Below are positions 1 to 7,577 of a stretch of 64,000 nucleotides of DNA, piece by piece (within the stretch, counting starts at the first letter, position 1; each line of letters begins with the position of its first letter). Location: the NCBI RefSeq assembly GCF_028867965.1, contig NZ_JAPQNT010000009.1, positions 1-64,000 of the forward strand. The letters run 5' to 3'. Origin of the DNA: Flavobacterium sp. SUN046. GTDB lineage: Bacteria; Bacteroidota; Bacteroidia; Flavobacteriales; Flavobacteriaceae. The position numbers and the translations under genes were made by a program. The notes under the pieces were generated by a model that saw only the letters and a list, made by a program, of their open reading frames with translations, did not search any database and had not been told where the DNA came from.

Positions 1-812
1 TTGGTGAACCACTAAACAGTTCAAAAGACGATTTTGCATTCTTAATCAATGATAAAACAAGATTAGGATACGTAACATCCAACAGAGAAGGCGGACAAGG
101 TGGTGATGACATCTACAAATTCAGAGAAACCAAAAAACTAGAATGTGAACAATTCTTAAGTGGCGTTGTAACCGATAAAGAAAGTGGATTGCCACTTGCA
201 AATACTAAAGTGACTTTATCCGATGCAAACTATAAAATGCTAAAAGAAACCACTACCGATAAAGACGGAAAGTTTGATTTCGGACAAGTAGTATGCAGTT
301 CAAAATACTACATTAAAAGCGAAAAAGCAGAATACACCACAGTTGAAACGCCAACAATCACAGCAGACGAATCAGGTAAAACATTTGTGCCTGTGGAACT
401 AGAGAAAGCAGTTAAACCAGTTGCAGTTGGAGACGGATTAGAGAAACCATTCGGAATCAAATTAATCTATTTCGATTTAGATAAATCATTCATTCGTGAC
501 GATGCCGCAGTAGAATTGGCTAAAATATTAGATGTACTTGAACAATATCCAAACATGGAAATCGATATTCGTTCGCATACCGATTGCCGTCAAACCGCAA
601 AATACAACTTAGCATTGTCTGACAGAAGAGCCAAATCAACAATGGCATGGTTAATTTCAAAAGGAATTGATAAATCAAGATTGACTGCTAAAGGTTACGG
701 AGAATCACAATTAGTAAACAATTGTGGTTGCGAACCAACTAATAAATCTGATTGCTCAGAAGAACAACACCAAGCTAATAGAAGATCGGAATTTATTATC
801 ACCAAATTGTAA
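1..812 (+). CDS. OmpA family protein with PD40 and carboxypeptidase-regulatory-like domains (5' truncated)
   Basis: The reading frame is open from base 3 to the TAA at 810-812, so the gene begins outside the window. The visible part starts with a PD40/WD40-like beta-propeller repeat ending GGDDIYKF. A carboxypeptidase regulatory-like fold (starting LSGVVTDKESG) follows, then an OmpA peptidoglycan-binding domain with the IDIRSHTD and SDRRAKS motifs. This domain order is typical of flavobacterial OmpA/PorE-like proteins that link the outer membrane to peptidoglycan, often near PorP/SprF-like genes of type IX secretion. Whether this copy belongs to that machinery cannot be judged from the fragment. 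A hairpin terminator follows. Confidence 0.85.
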   Translation, partial: GEPLNSSKDDFAFLINDKTRLGYVTSNREGGQGGDDIYKFRETKKLECEQFLSGVVTDKESGLPLANTKVTLSDANYKMLKETTTDKDGKFDFGQVVCSSKYYIKSEKAEYTTVETPTITADESGKTFVPVELEKAVKPVAVGDGLEKPFGIKLIYFDLDKSFIRDDAAVELAKILDVLEQYPNMEIDIRSHTDCRQTAKYNLALSDRRAKSTMAWLISKGIDKSRLTAKGYGESQLVNNCGCEPTNKSDCSEEQHQANRRSEFIITKL

Positions 813-842
813 TATTCTTAATATAACAATTGTTTAAACCCT

Positions 843-874
843 GAAACGCCTAACTTATGTTGGGCGTTTCTATT
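843..874 (+). terminator. Rho-independent terminator after the OmpA-like gene
   Basis: A 12-bp stem (843-854 with 859-870, one T-G pair) closes a TTAT loop and is followed by a T-rich run. It lies 30 bases after the stop of the OmpA-like gene and just before the end of a converging gene. Confidence 0.7.
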
Positions 875-879
875 TTATA

Positions 880-1323
880 CTAAACTCCAAATTGTTTCAA
901 ATGATGGTCAACATGTTTCCACATTAATTTATCCCAATCTTCATAACTCATTTTTCCCCAAAAAGGATGATTTATTAATTTAATGGCAGTATGACCTTCT
1001 TTAAAACGGTTATAATTTTTGATTAATTCAATTTTAGAATTTTCGAAATCATAATTTTCGGTAAAAATAAATTCTTTAGCAGTTGGACTATTTTTTTGGA
1101 ATTCAGTGTTAAATACTTTGTTTTTAAGTAGTTTTCCTAAAATTTTCATGACAAAATTCACCTTAATACTATTTTCTCCAAAGGCAACAATTATCGCTTC
1201 ATTCGTGTGTTTGAACATTTGACTAACATTCATTTTACCCCAAAGTGCTTTACTTTCAGGAGTTAATTTGTTAATTCGAGCAATCATCTCATCATTTGAA
1301 GCAATATCGTAAATAGAATTCAT
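880..1323 (-). CDS. DUF1569 (DinB-like fold) protein
   Basis: About 147 residues. The sequence reads as the DUF1569 family, which has a DinB-like four-helix fold. The N-terminal part has the LTPESKALWGKM motif and the C-terminal part ends with HVDHHLKQFG, whose histidines fit a metal site of the DinB type. Function is unknown; relatives in the wider superfamily are metal-dependent thiol transferases or hydrolases. The start was placed at the ATG at 1321-1323 (MNSIYDIAS) because the family begins here; an in-frame start ten codons upstream, at 1353, is possible. It is transcribed divergently from the peptidyl-prolyl isomerase gene. Confidence 0.7.
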   Translation of the reverse strand: MNSIYDIASNDEMIARINKLTPESKALWGKMNVSQMFKHTNEAIIVAFGENSIKVNFVMKILGKLLKNKVFNTEFQKNSPTAKEFIFTENYDFENSKIELIKNYNRFKEGHTAIKLINHPFWGKMSYEDWDKLMWKHVDHHLKQFGV

Positions 1324-1382
1324 AGTTGTTAAATTAGTGTTATTCAAGTACACAATTTTACGTAAAATCTCTAATAAAATAG

Positions 1383-1390
1383 TAAATTTG
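1383..1390 (+). promoter_or_regulatory. Bacteroidota -7 promoter box (TAnnTTTG)
   Basis: TAAATTTG matches the TAnnTTTG -7 consensus and lies 25 bases before the start codon of the isomerase fusion gene. No convincing -33 TTG element was seen at the usual distance. Confidence 0.45.
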
Positions 1391-1415
1391 CATCAAATAT
1401 TTTAAAACAATAAGA

Positions 1416-2348
1416 ATGGAAAATGGAATATACGCTAAATTCAATACCACAAAAGGTTCGATTTTAGTAAAACTAACACACGATTTAACACCAGGAACTG
1501 TAGGTAACTTTGTTGCTTTGGCAGAAGGAAATCTTGAAAACAAAGCCAAACCACAAGGCGTTCCGTATTATAATGGATTAAAATTTCACAGAGTAATTCC
1601 AGATTTTATGATTCAAGGTGGTTGCCCACAAGGAATTGGTTCTGGCGGACCGGGATATAGTTTTGAAGATGAGTTTCATCCTAGTTTAAAACACGATAAG
1701 CCAGGAGTTTTATCTATGGCGAATTCTGGACCAGCAAGTAATGGATCGCAATTTTTTATTACGCATGTTCCCACAAATTGGTTGGATAATAAACATACTG
1801 TTTTCGGTCAAGTTATTGACGGACAAGATATTGTTGATGCAATTGCTCAAGGCGATATAATTGATGCTTTAGAAATTGTTAGAGTAGGTGAAGCCGCTGA
1901 AAAATGGAATGCTGTTGAAGCTTTCAGAACATTTGAAGGAAACCGTCAAAAAAAAATCGAAGACGCTAAAAGAGCTTCCGAAGAAAAAATGGAAGAATTA
2001 GCAGCTGGTTTTGATAAAACAGATAGCGGATTACGTTATAAAATGATTCAAAAAGGTTCAGGTAAAAATGCCGAAAACGGTAAAGTAGTAGCTGTTCATT
2101 ATACTGGTCAATTGGAAGATGGAAAAGTTTTTGATTCATCTTATCCACGTAAAAAGCCAATCGAATTTCCATTAGGTCAAGGAAACGTTATAGAAGGTTG
2201 GGATGAAGGTATTGCATTGCTTCAAGTTGGAGACAAAGCAAGATTTGTAATTCCGCCACATTTAGGTTACGGACCAAGTGGTGCTGGCGGAGTAATTCCT
2301 CCAAATGCGACATTGATTTTTGATGTTGAATTAATGGATGTTAAGTAG
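1416..2348 (+). CDS. Cyclophilin-FKBP fusion peptidyl-prolyl cis-trans isomerase
   Basis: 310 residues carrying two unrelated prolyl isomerase folds. Residues about 5-165 are a cyclophilin domain with the catalytic [13 protein letters not shown] segment and GSQFFIT. A charged helical linker (about 170-205) follows. Residues about 207-310 are an FKBP domain with [23 protein letters not shown] and the C-terminal [13 protein letters not shown]. There is no signal peptide, so the enzyme should be cytoplasmic and assist protein folding. Both active-site regions look intact. It starts at ATG 1416 after a TAnnTTTG box and ends in a UUCG-loop terminator, so it is probably transcribed alone. Confidence 0.9.
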   Translation: MENGIYAKFNTTKGSILVKLTHDLTPGTVGNFVALAEGNLENKAKPQGVPYYNGLKFHRVIPDFMIQGGCPQGIGSGGPGYSFEDEFHPSLKHDKPGVLSMANSGPASNGSQFFITHVPTNWLDNKHTVFGQVIDGQDIVDAIAQGDIIDALEIVRVGEAAEKWNAVEAFRTFEGNRQKKIEDAKRASEEKMEELAAGFDKTDSGLRYKMIQKGSGKNAENGKVVAVHYTGQLEDGKVFDSSYPRKKPIEFPLGQGNVIEGWDEGIALLQVGDKARFVIPPHLGYGPSGAGGVIPPNATLIFDVELMDVK

Positions 2349-2371
2349 TATAAATATTTGTTAAAGTATCT

Positions 2372-2398
2372 AAAAGCTGTCTTCGGATGGCTTTTTTT
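2372..2398 (+). terminator. Terminator with TTCG tetraloop
   Basis: AAAAGCTGTC, TTCG, GATGGCTTTT form a 10-bp stem (two G-T pairs) with a stable UUCG-type loop and a T tract, 24 bases after the isomerase stop. Confidence 0.75.
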
Positions 2399-2428
2399 GT
2401 TATTTTTACTTTACCAAAACTAATAAAT

Positions 2429-2731
2429 ATGAAAACAAAAATTACAACAGCTATTGTTTTAGTAGCAGTTTTTCTTTACTCTTGTGGAGGATCAAAATCG
2501 GTTGCAACAGCTACCACAGTTGAAACAGTTAAAAAAGTTGAACTTACTCCAGCTTTAGCCGAAGGAAAAGGATTGTATGAAAACAATTGTGCAAAATGTC
2601 ACAGATTATATGATCCAGCTGAATATACTGCCGAAAAATGGACCGGAATTTTAAAATGGATGCAACCAAAGGCGAAAATTACTGACGAACAAAGAACAAC
2701 TATTTATAATTATTTAGTTATGAATAAATAA
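2429..2731 (+). CDS. Small mono-heme cytochrome c lipoprotein
   Basis: 100 residues from the ATG at 2429. An upstream in-frame start lies in the preceding terminator and would spoil the signal peptide. The N-terminus is a lipoprotein signal with the lipid-accepting cysteine at residue 19 (LYSC-GG). A short Ala/Thr/Val linker leads to a single heme c site, CAKCH, at residues 54-58. KWMQPKAK downstream offers a likely axial methionine. It should be a membrane-tethered periplasmic or outer-membrane electron carrier; its partner is not visible. A strong terminator follows. Confidence 0.8.
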   Translation: MKTKITTAIVLVAVFLYSCGGSKSVATATTVETVKKVELTPALAEGKGLYENNCAKCHRLYDPAEYTAEKWTGILKWMQPKAKITDEQRTTIYNYLVMNK

Positions 2732-2733
2732 AT

Positions 2734-2766
2734 AAAAGGCTGTAAATTTTTACAGCCTTTTTTAAT
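2734..2766 (+). terminator. Terminator after the cytochrome lipoprotein gene
   Basis: AAAAGGCTGTAAA and TTACAGCCTTTT pair around a short T loop, followed by a T run. It begins three bases after the stop codon. Confidence 0.8.
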
Positions 2767-2883
2767 CTTTTTATGTATTCAAATTGAAAATTATCTATTT
2801 TTAACATAATATTTAAAACGATTTTATAAGTTATATTCAGCAGGTATATTTTATGAAATTAAAGTAAACTACTTTTATCAAAT

Positions 2884-3327
2884 TTATAAATAATCGAATT
2901 CTTTTTCTTCAAACTTAAAATAGGCAAATGTTCCTATTGTCAAAATTAATATACTTATTACCCAAAGATAATAACCTAATTGTAGCGATATAATTTTTGC
3001 TGGAGAACCACTTTCTGCTCCAAGCAATTCTTTCCAAAATGAAAATGAAATTGATAAAATTAAAGCTGATAAACTCAATTTAAAGGAACTTTTTTTATCC
3101 ATCAATAATAGAAAAATAGAAATTAAACATAACGGGTTTGCTAACCATATAACTTCTTCTAAAACTCCACCACCCAAGATAGCTATACTTCCCATGAAAA
3201 AATAATCTAACGATGGAACAGATTTTATCCCATGGTAATCTATTGTTACTGCATTTTTGCTAAGTGATAAAAAGAATAGTGATGTGCTAATAAGTATGGT
3301 AAAAATTTTAATAATCTTCAATTTCAT
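2884..3327 (-). CDS. Hypothetical four-helix membrane protein
   Basis: 147 residues of no recognised family. Hydrophobicity suggests four membrane-spanning helices: residues about 7-23, 60-80, 86-100 and 115-138. A polar loop after the first helix contains a YHGIK segment, and the tail is short and acidic (FEEKEFDYL). It stands alone between a cytochrome gene on the other strand and the glycogen pair. The composition is typical of flavobacterial orphan membrane proteins. Confidence 0.55.
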   Translation of the reverse strand: MKLKIIKIFTILISTSLFFLSLSKNAVTIDYHGIKSVPSLDYFFMGSIAILGGGVLEEVIWLANPLCLISIFLLLMDKKSSFKLSLSALILSISFSFWKELLGAESGSPAKIISLQLGYYLWVISILILTIGTFAYFKFEEKEFDYL

Positions 3328-3366
3328 ATTTTAAATTCAAAGTTCAGTAATATAACTGATTTTAAT

Positions 3367-4638
3367 TTATATAGTAAAACCATCAGGCAAAGTAGCTCCT
3401 TTTTTCACCACAATAATTCCGTCTTTTACGGTATATAAATTGGTGTTGGTATCTTCAAGATGCTTTCCACCATTCAAACTAACGTTATTTCCAATTCTAC
3501 AATTCTTATCTACAATCGTATTATTGATAATGCAATTTTCACCAATTCCAACATTCAGAATGTTTTTGTAATTGTTTGTGCCAATTTCTTCCAAATTTTG
3601 ATAGAAATCATTTCCCATTAAATACGAATTTGAAATTGTAGAACCAATACCAATTCTACTACGAATTCCAATAACAGAATGTTCAATTTTTGCACCATTA
3701 ATTATGCAACCTTCAGCAACTACCGATTTATCAATTGTAGAACCGCCAGTAATTTTAGATGGAGGCAAAACCCTTGCACGTGTGTAAATTTTGCTAGAAT
3801 TATCGAATAAATTGAACTTCGGAATATCATCTGTCAAACCTAAATTGGCTTCAAAAAATGAATCAATATTTCCAATATCAGTCCAATATCCTTCATATTG
3901 ATAACTCAATATTTTTTCTTTTCCAATGGCTTGCGGAATAATTTCTTTACCAAAATCTTTAGTATCTTGGTTTGACATTAATTCGATTAATAAATCTCGA
4001 TTAAAGATATAAATTCCCATAGAAGCCAAATAATGCTTGCCTTCAGACGCTGATTCTTCACTAACTTCAGAGGTCCATTCTGGCAATAAACTTGCATTTG
4101 GTTTTTCTATAAATGACGTAATAAAATTATCAGAATCGGTTTTTAAAATTCCAAATTCAGGTGCTTCTTTAGCATTTACAGGTAAGGTTGCAATAGAAAT
4201 TGTGGCACCACTTTTTTGATGCGCAGCAATCATTTCATTAAAATTCATTTGATACAATTGATCGCCGGATAGTATCAAAGCATAATCAAATTCATGATTT
4301 AAAAAATGATTCATACATTGTCTAACCGCATCGGCAGTTCCTTGAAACCAAGTAGGATTATCCGGAGTTTGCTCGGCAGCTAAAATATCAACAAAAGCGG
4401 TGCTAAAATGACTAAAATGATAAGTGTTTTTGATGTGTTGATTCAATGAAGCCGAATTAAACTGAGTTAAAACAAACATTCGTTTAATGTCAGAATTAAT
4501 ACAATTTGAAATCGGAATATCAACCAAACGGTATTTTCCAGCAATTGGAACCGCTGGTTTTGAGCGACTTTCTGTTAATGGAGATAATCTTGAACCTTGT
4601 CCGCCACCTAAAATAATGGCTAATGTACTTTTTTTCAT
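3367..4638 (-). CDS. glgC: Glucose-1-phosphate adenylyltransferase
   Basis: 423 residues, the normal length. It makes ADP-glucose from glucose 1-phosphate and ATP, the committed step of bacterial glycogen synthesis. The N-terminal nucleotidyltransferase domain has GGGQGSRLSPLTESRSKPA, then VDIPISNCINS, and SGDQLYQMNF as the metal-binding region. The C-terminal part (about 300-423) is a left-handed beta helix with repeated isoleucine-rich turns. It lies 44 bases downstream of glgA on the same strand, so the two are probably cotranscribed. The gap holds a small hairpin repeat. Confidence 0.92.
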   Translation of the reverse strand: MKKSTLAIILGGGQGSRLSPLTESRSKPAVPIAGKYRLVDIPISNCINSDIKRMFVLTQFNSASLNQHIKNTYHFSHFSTAFVDILAAEQTPDNPTWFQGTADAVRQCMNHFLNHEFDYALILSGDQLYQMNFNEMIAAHQKSGATISIATLPVNAKEAPEFGILKTDSDNFITSFIEKPNASLLPEWTSEVSEESASEGKHYLASMGIYIFNRDLLIELMSNQDTKDFGKEIIPQAIGKEKILSYQYEGYWTDIGNIDSFFEANLGLTDDIPKFNLFDNSSKIYTRARVLPPSKITGGSTIDKSVVAEGCIINGAKIEHSVIGIRSRIGIGSTISNSYLMGNDFYQNLEEIGTNNYKNILNVGIGENCIINNTIVDKNCRIGNNVSLNGGKHLEDTNTNLYTVKDGIIVVKKGATLPDGFTI

Positions 4639-4648
4639 GTTTTATGGC

Positions 4649-4674
4649 ATTGCGAGGAAAGCAATCTCATCCTC
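4649..4674. repeat. Short hairpin repeat of the ATTGCGAGGAA...GCAATCTC type
   Basis: Between glgA and glgC, ATTGC (4649-4653) and GCAAT (4661-4665) can pair around GAGGAAA, followed by CTCATCC. I recognise this as resembling a short dispersed element that recurs between genes in many flavobacterial genomes. Only one copy is in this window, so its repeat status rests on recall. Confidence 0.4.
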
Positions 4675-4682
4675 TATGTTAT

Positions 4683-5909
4683 TTAAGCTTTCTCTTTCTC
4701 AAATTTTGAAATTACTTCTTGATAATAATTGTATGTAGTTTTGGCAATCGATTCCCAACTAAATTTTTCTAAAACTTTTTCTCTTCCAGCTTTTCCCATT
4801 GCATTTGCAAGATTTTCATCGTTTAATAAAACATTAATTTTTGATGCAAATTCTTTTTGAAATTCTTCAGGATTCTTAGGACTAAAATCGGTTCTTGAAA
4901 TACTTTCTAACTTGATTAAATAACCTGTTTTTCCTTCAACAATAATCTCAGGAATTCCACCAACAGCGCTTCCTACAACTGGAGTTTCACACGACATGGC
5001 TTCTAGATTAATAATTCCGAATGGTTCATACAATGATGGACACGCAAAAACTCGTGCATGGCTGTAAAGTATTTTTATTTTTTCACGTGGTAACATTTCT
5101 GAAATTAATATTACTCCTTCGCGTTGTGATTTTAATTCATTTATTAATTCTTCTATTTCTTTAGCAATTTCTGGCGTATCTGGCGCACCTGCACAAAGAA
5201 CAATTTGACAATTTTGATTGAAATATTTGGCAGCCGAGATTAATTGTGAAATTCCTTTTTGACGTGTAATTCTTCCAACAAAAAGGACAAATGGAACTTC
5301 AGGATTAATGCCATATTGTTGCAATAATAGGTTATCAAATGTTGGTTTGTAAAATTCAGGATCAATTCCGTTGTGAATAACGGTTACTTTTTCTGGATTT
5401 ATTCCGTAAGCTTCAACTACATCAGTTTTCATTTGCTCGCTTACTGCAATTACACCATCCGAAGTGTTGTACGCATGATTTTCAATCCAACGCGATAAAA
5501 AATAGCCATTTCCGAGTTGCTCAACTTTCCAAGGTCGATGTGTTTCTAAACTATGAGTTGTTAAAATCAGTGGAATTTGAAGCAATTCACGAGTAAAAAT
5601 TCCTGCTAAATGAGTGTACCAAGTATGACAATGAACAACATCAGCATCTTGAGTGTGTTGTGACATTTCAACATTTTTACTCAAATTATGAAACATTTTT
5701 ATATGAGAATTTGATGCATCTTCCATTTTGGTCAATGAAGATTGAATTCCGATAATGTTCATAGAATTTAATTGTTCGTCTTGAGTTCCAAAACAACGCA
5801 CTTCAACTTCACTTAATTTGGCTAATTCTTGACTCAAAAAATCTATATGAACTCCAGCACCACCATAAATATTAGGAGGAAATTCATTTGTAAAAAGCGC
5901 TATTTTCAT
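4683..5909 (-). CDS. glgA: Glycogen synthase, GT4-like (corynebacterial GlgA type)
   Basis: 408 residues with a GT-B glycosyltransferase fold. The N-terminus, FTNEFPPNIYGGAGVHIDFL, carries the Gly-rich loop that contacts the acceptor and sugar nucleotide. VLFVGRITRQKG begins the C-terminal Rossmann domain, and EPFGIINLEAMSCETPVVGS is the nucleotide-sugar site with the ExxxxxxxE pattern. The sequence resembles the shorter glycogen synthase family first defined in Corynebacterium rather than E. coli GlgA (about 480 residues). It should extend alpha-1,4-glucan from ADP-glucose made by the adjacent glgC product. No branching enzyme or phosphorylase gene is nearby. Confidence 0.85.
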   Translation of the reverse strand: MKIALFTNEFPPNIYGGAGVHIDFLSQELAKLSEVEVRCFGTQDEQLNSMNIIGIQSSLTKMEDASNSHIKMFHNLSKNVEMSQHTQDADVVHCHTWYTHLAGIFTRELLQIPLILTTHSLETHRPWKVEQLGNGYFLSRWIENHAYNTSDGVIAVSEQMKTDVVEAYGINPEKVTVIHNGIDPEFYKPTFDNLLLQQYGINPEVPFVLFVGRITRQKGISQLISAAKYFNQNCQIVLCAGAPDTPEIAKEIEELINELKSQREGVILISEMLPREKIKILYSHARVFACPSLYEPFGIINLEAMSCETPVVGSAVGGIPEIIVEGKTGYLIKLESISRTDFSPKNPEEFQKEFASKINVLLNDENLANAMGKAGREKVLEKFSWESIAKTTYNYYQEVISKFEKEKA

Positions 5910-6055
5910 CGAATAAAAATATAGTTATGTTTTTGTATCTCATAAAAGTATGAAATTTTATTGATTCTATTAATTTTTAGTAGTATATTAAAAATAAATT
6001 ATTAAAAAATTTACAAAAAAATAAGATTTTTATAATTTTGAATACCAGTATTTAA

Positions 6056-6063
6056 TAAATTTG
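6056..6063 (+). promoter_or_regulatory. -7 promoter box before the Mpo1-like gene
   Basis: TAAATTTG fits the TAnnTTTG consensus 17 bases before the start codon. A TTTG at 6037-6040 sits 15 bases upstream, shorter than the usual spacer. Confidence 0.4.
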
Positions 6064-6080
6064 TAATTAAACTTAAAATT

Positions 6081-6545
6081 ATGCGAACTCTCAATCAATG
6101 GTTTGATGAATATGCAGTGAGTCATCAAAACCCAAAAAATAAAGCTATTCATTACGTTTGCGTACCTGCAATCTTTTTTTCAATTGTGGGATTGTTGATG
6201 AGTTTACCAACTGAATTTATTGCTAATTCTTTAAAATTAAACCAGCCTATTATTGAAAATTGGGCTGTAGTTGTATTGATTTTTGTACTCATTTTTTATA
6301 TCAGATTATCGGTAGCAATGGCATTTAAAATTGCTGTTTTTGCAGCACTTTGTTTGATTTTAAATTTTTATATCGCACAGATTTTGCCATTATGGGTTGT
6401 TTCAATTGCAATATTTGTAGTTGCTTGGATAGGACAATTTTATGGTCATAATATTGAAGGAAAAAAACCATCATTTTTAAAAGATCTACAGTTTTTAATG
6501 ATTGGACCAGCGTGGGTGTTGGATAATTTATTTTCTAAAAAATAA
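6081..6545 (+). CDS. Mpo1-like (DUF962) membrane protein
   Basis: 154 residues with about four membrane helices. It matches the DUF962/Mpo1 family by its N-terminal WFDEYAVSHQNPKNKAIHYV and its later GQFYGHNIEGKKPSF and GPAWVLDNL motifs, including the conserved histidines. Yeast Mpo1 is an iron-dependent dioxygenase acting in alpha-oxidation of 2-hydroxy fatty acids; bacterial members are largely uncharacterised, so a lipid-oxidation role is inference. The next gene starts only four bases after the stop, implying one transcript. Confidence 0.75.
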   Translation: MRTLNQWFDEYAVSHQNPKNKAIHYVCVPAIFFSIVGLLMSLPTEFIANSLKLNQPIIENWAVVVLIFVLIFYIRLSVAMAFKIAVFAALCLILNFYIAQILPLWVVSIAIFVVAWIGQFYGHNIEGKKPSFLKDLQFLMIGPAWVLDNLFSKK

Positions 6546-6549
6546 TAAT

Positions 6550-6879
6550 ATGATTTCTTGGAGCGATTTTGAAAAACTAGAAATGCGAGTGGGAACAATT
6601 CTACAAGTAAGTGATTTTCCCGAGGCAAGAAAACCAGCTTATCAATTGACAATTGATTTTGGACACAAAATTGGAATTAAAAAATCATCTGCTCAAATTA
6701 CAAACCGTTATTCTAAACAAGATTTAATAGGTAAACAAATTATTGCGGTTGTAAATTTTCCGAAGAAACAAATTGGAAAATTCATGAGTGAATGTCTGGT
6801 TTTAGGTTCTGTAAATGAGGATGATATTGTTTTATTAACTTCTGATATAAAAGTTGAAAACGGCTTAAGAATTGGATAA
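6550..6879 (+). CDS. csaA: tRNA-binding-domain protein, CsaA-like
   Basis: 109 residues from the ATG at 6550; a longer in-frame reading would run back into the upstream gene and lacks family similarity. The whole protein is one EMAP/Trbp111-type OB fold: MRVGTILQ at the front, KKSSAQIT in the middle and GKQIIAVVNFPKKQIGKFMS towards the end. CsaA proteins are homodimeric, bind tRNA-like RNA and have chaperone-like activity linked to protein export in Bacillus. It is cytoplasmic and coupled by a four-base gap to the Mpo1-like gene, an arrangement with no obvious functional logic. Confidence 0.8.
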   Translation: MISWSDFEKLEMRVGTILQVSDFPEARKPAYQLTIDFGHKIGIKKSSAQITNRYSKQDLIGKQIIAVVNFPKKQIGKFMSECLVLGSVNEDDIVLLTSDIKVENGLRIG

Positions 6880-6881
6880 AA

Positions 6882-7079
6882 TTATTTTTTCTTACCTTCT
6901 ATTATTGATTGATTTATATTGAACAATGTTAATAGAATAAAAAATATTGGAATTACTAGTCTAATAAATCTAAAATCACCTGATGTAAAGATATCATAGA
7001 TTGCATAAAACCAAAAAATAAGAAATACTATATTGAAGTACAATTTATATTTTTGAAAAAAAGTAAAAAAAGTATTCAT
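6882..7079 (-). CDS. Small two-helix membrane protein, unknown
   Basis: 65 residues from the ATG at 7077-7079 (MNTFFTFFQKY). Two predicted membrane helices (about 15-31 and 38-54) are joined by a short SGDFRFIR turn, with a basic tail. No family recognised. It converges tightly with csaA, two bases from its stop, and lies downstream of the DUF3276 terminator, so it would need its own promoter or read-through. Confidence 0.45.
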   Translation of the reverse strand: MNTFFTFFQKYKLYFNIVFLIFWFYAIYDIFTSGDFRFIRLVIPIFFILLTLFNINQSIIEGKKK

Positions 7080-7097
7080 GTTGTTCAATTATTTAGA

Positions 7098-7127
7098 TAA
7101 AAAAAAGCCCAAAATTATTTGGGCTTA
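7098..7127 (-). terminator. Terminator of the DUF3276 gene
   Basis: AAGCCCAAA (7105-7113) pairs with TTTGGGCTT (7118-7126). On the minus strand the hairpin is followed by a run of T residues, placing it directly after the DUF3276 gene. Confidence 0.75.
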
Positions 7128-7133
7128 ACTATT

Positions 7134-7511
7134 TTATATATCGTCAAAATCTATATCGGTAAAACTTTTTTCAGATTTTGTTGTTTCCTCTAAATTTTCA
7201 GATTGGTATTCTTTTTTGAAATCTTTTTGATGTCTTTCAGAAATTACTTCTTCACCTTTATTGTTTAAAACAAAAGAAGTCATTTCTTCCATAATTTCTT
7301 TAAAAGCAGTGAAATCTTCTTTGTATAAATAAATTTTATGCTTTTTAAAATGAAACGATCCATCTTCTTCAGTAAATTTTTTACTCTCGGTAATGGTAAT
7401 GTAGTAATCATCGGCTTTGGTTGCTCTTACATCAAAGAAATAGGTTCTTCTTCCAGCTCTAAGTACTTTAGAAAAAATTTCATCTTTTTCTAACATATCA
7501 TTTTCTCTCAT
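7134..7511 (-). CDS. DUF3276 family PUR-alpha-like nucleic-acid-binding protein
   Basis: 125 residues. The family is recognised by the N-terminal LRAGRRTYFFDVRATKADDYYITITESKK stretch (about 17-45), the following FKKHKIYLYKEDF and an acidic C-terminal tail ending TDIDFDDI. The fold is a PUR repeat like that of eukaryotic Pur-alpha and Borrelia BpuR, which bind single-stranded DNA and RNA. The role in Bacteroidota is not established. Two starts are possible, MREND at 7511 and MLEKDE at 7496; the longer one is given. A strong terminator follows. Confidence 0.8.
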   Translation of the reverse strand: MRENDMLEKDEIFSKVLRAGRRTYFFDVRATKADDYYITITESKKFTEEDGSFHFKKHKIYLYKEDFTAFKEIMEEMTSFVLNNKGEEVISERHQKDFKKEYQSENLEETTKSEKSFTDIDFDDI

Positions 7512-7577
7512 ATTCGTTCTATCAGTTTAGTAGTTTTCTGTTACGAAAGTGATAAAAAAAATGTTACAATGCAAGAA

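Noticed and set aside
1358..1549. Open frame on the minus strand overlapping the start of the isomerase fusion gene
   Set aside because: It lies opposite a clear cyclophilin domain and has no recognisable family, start context or neighbours.
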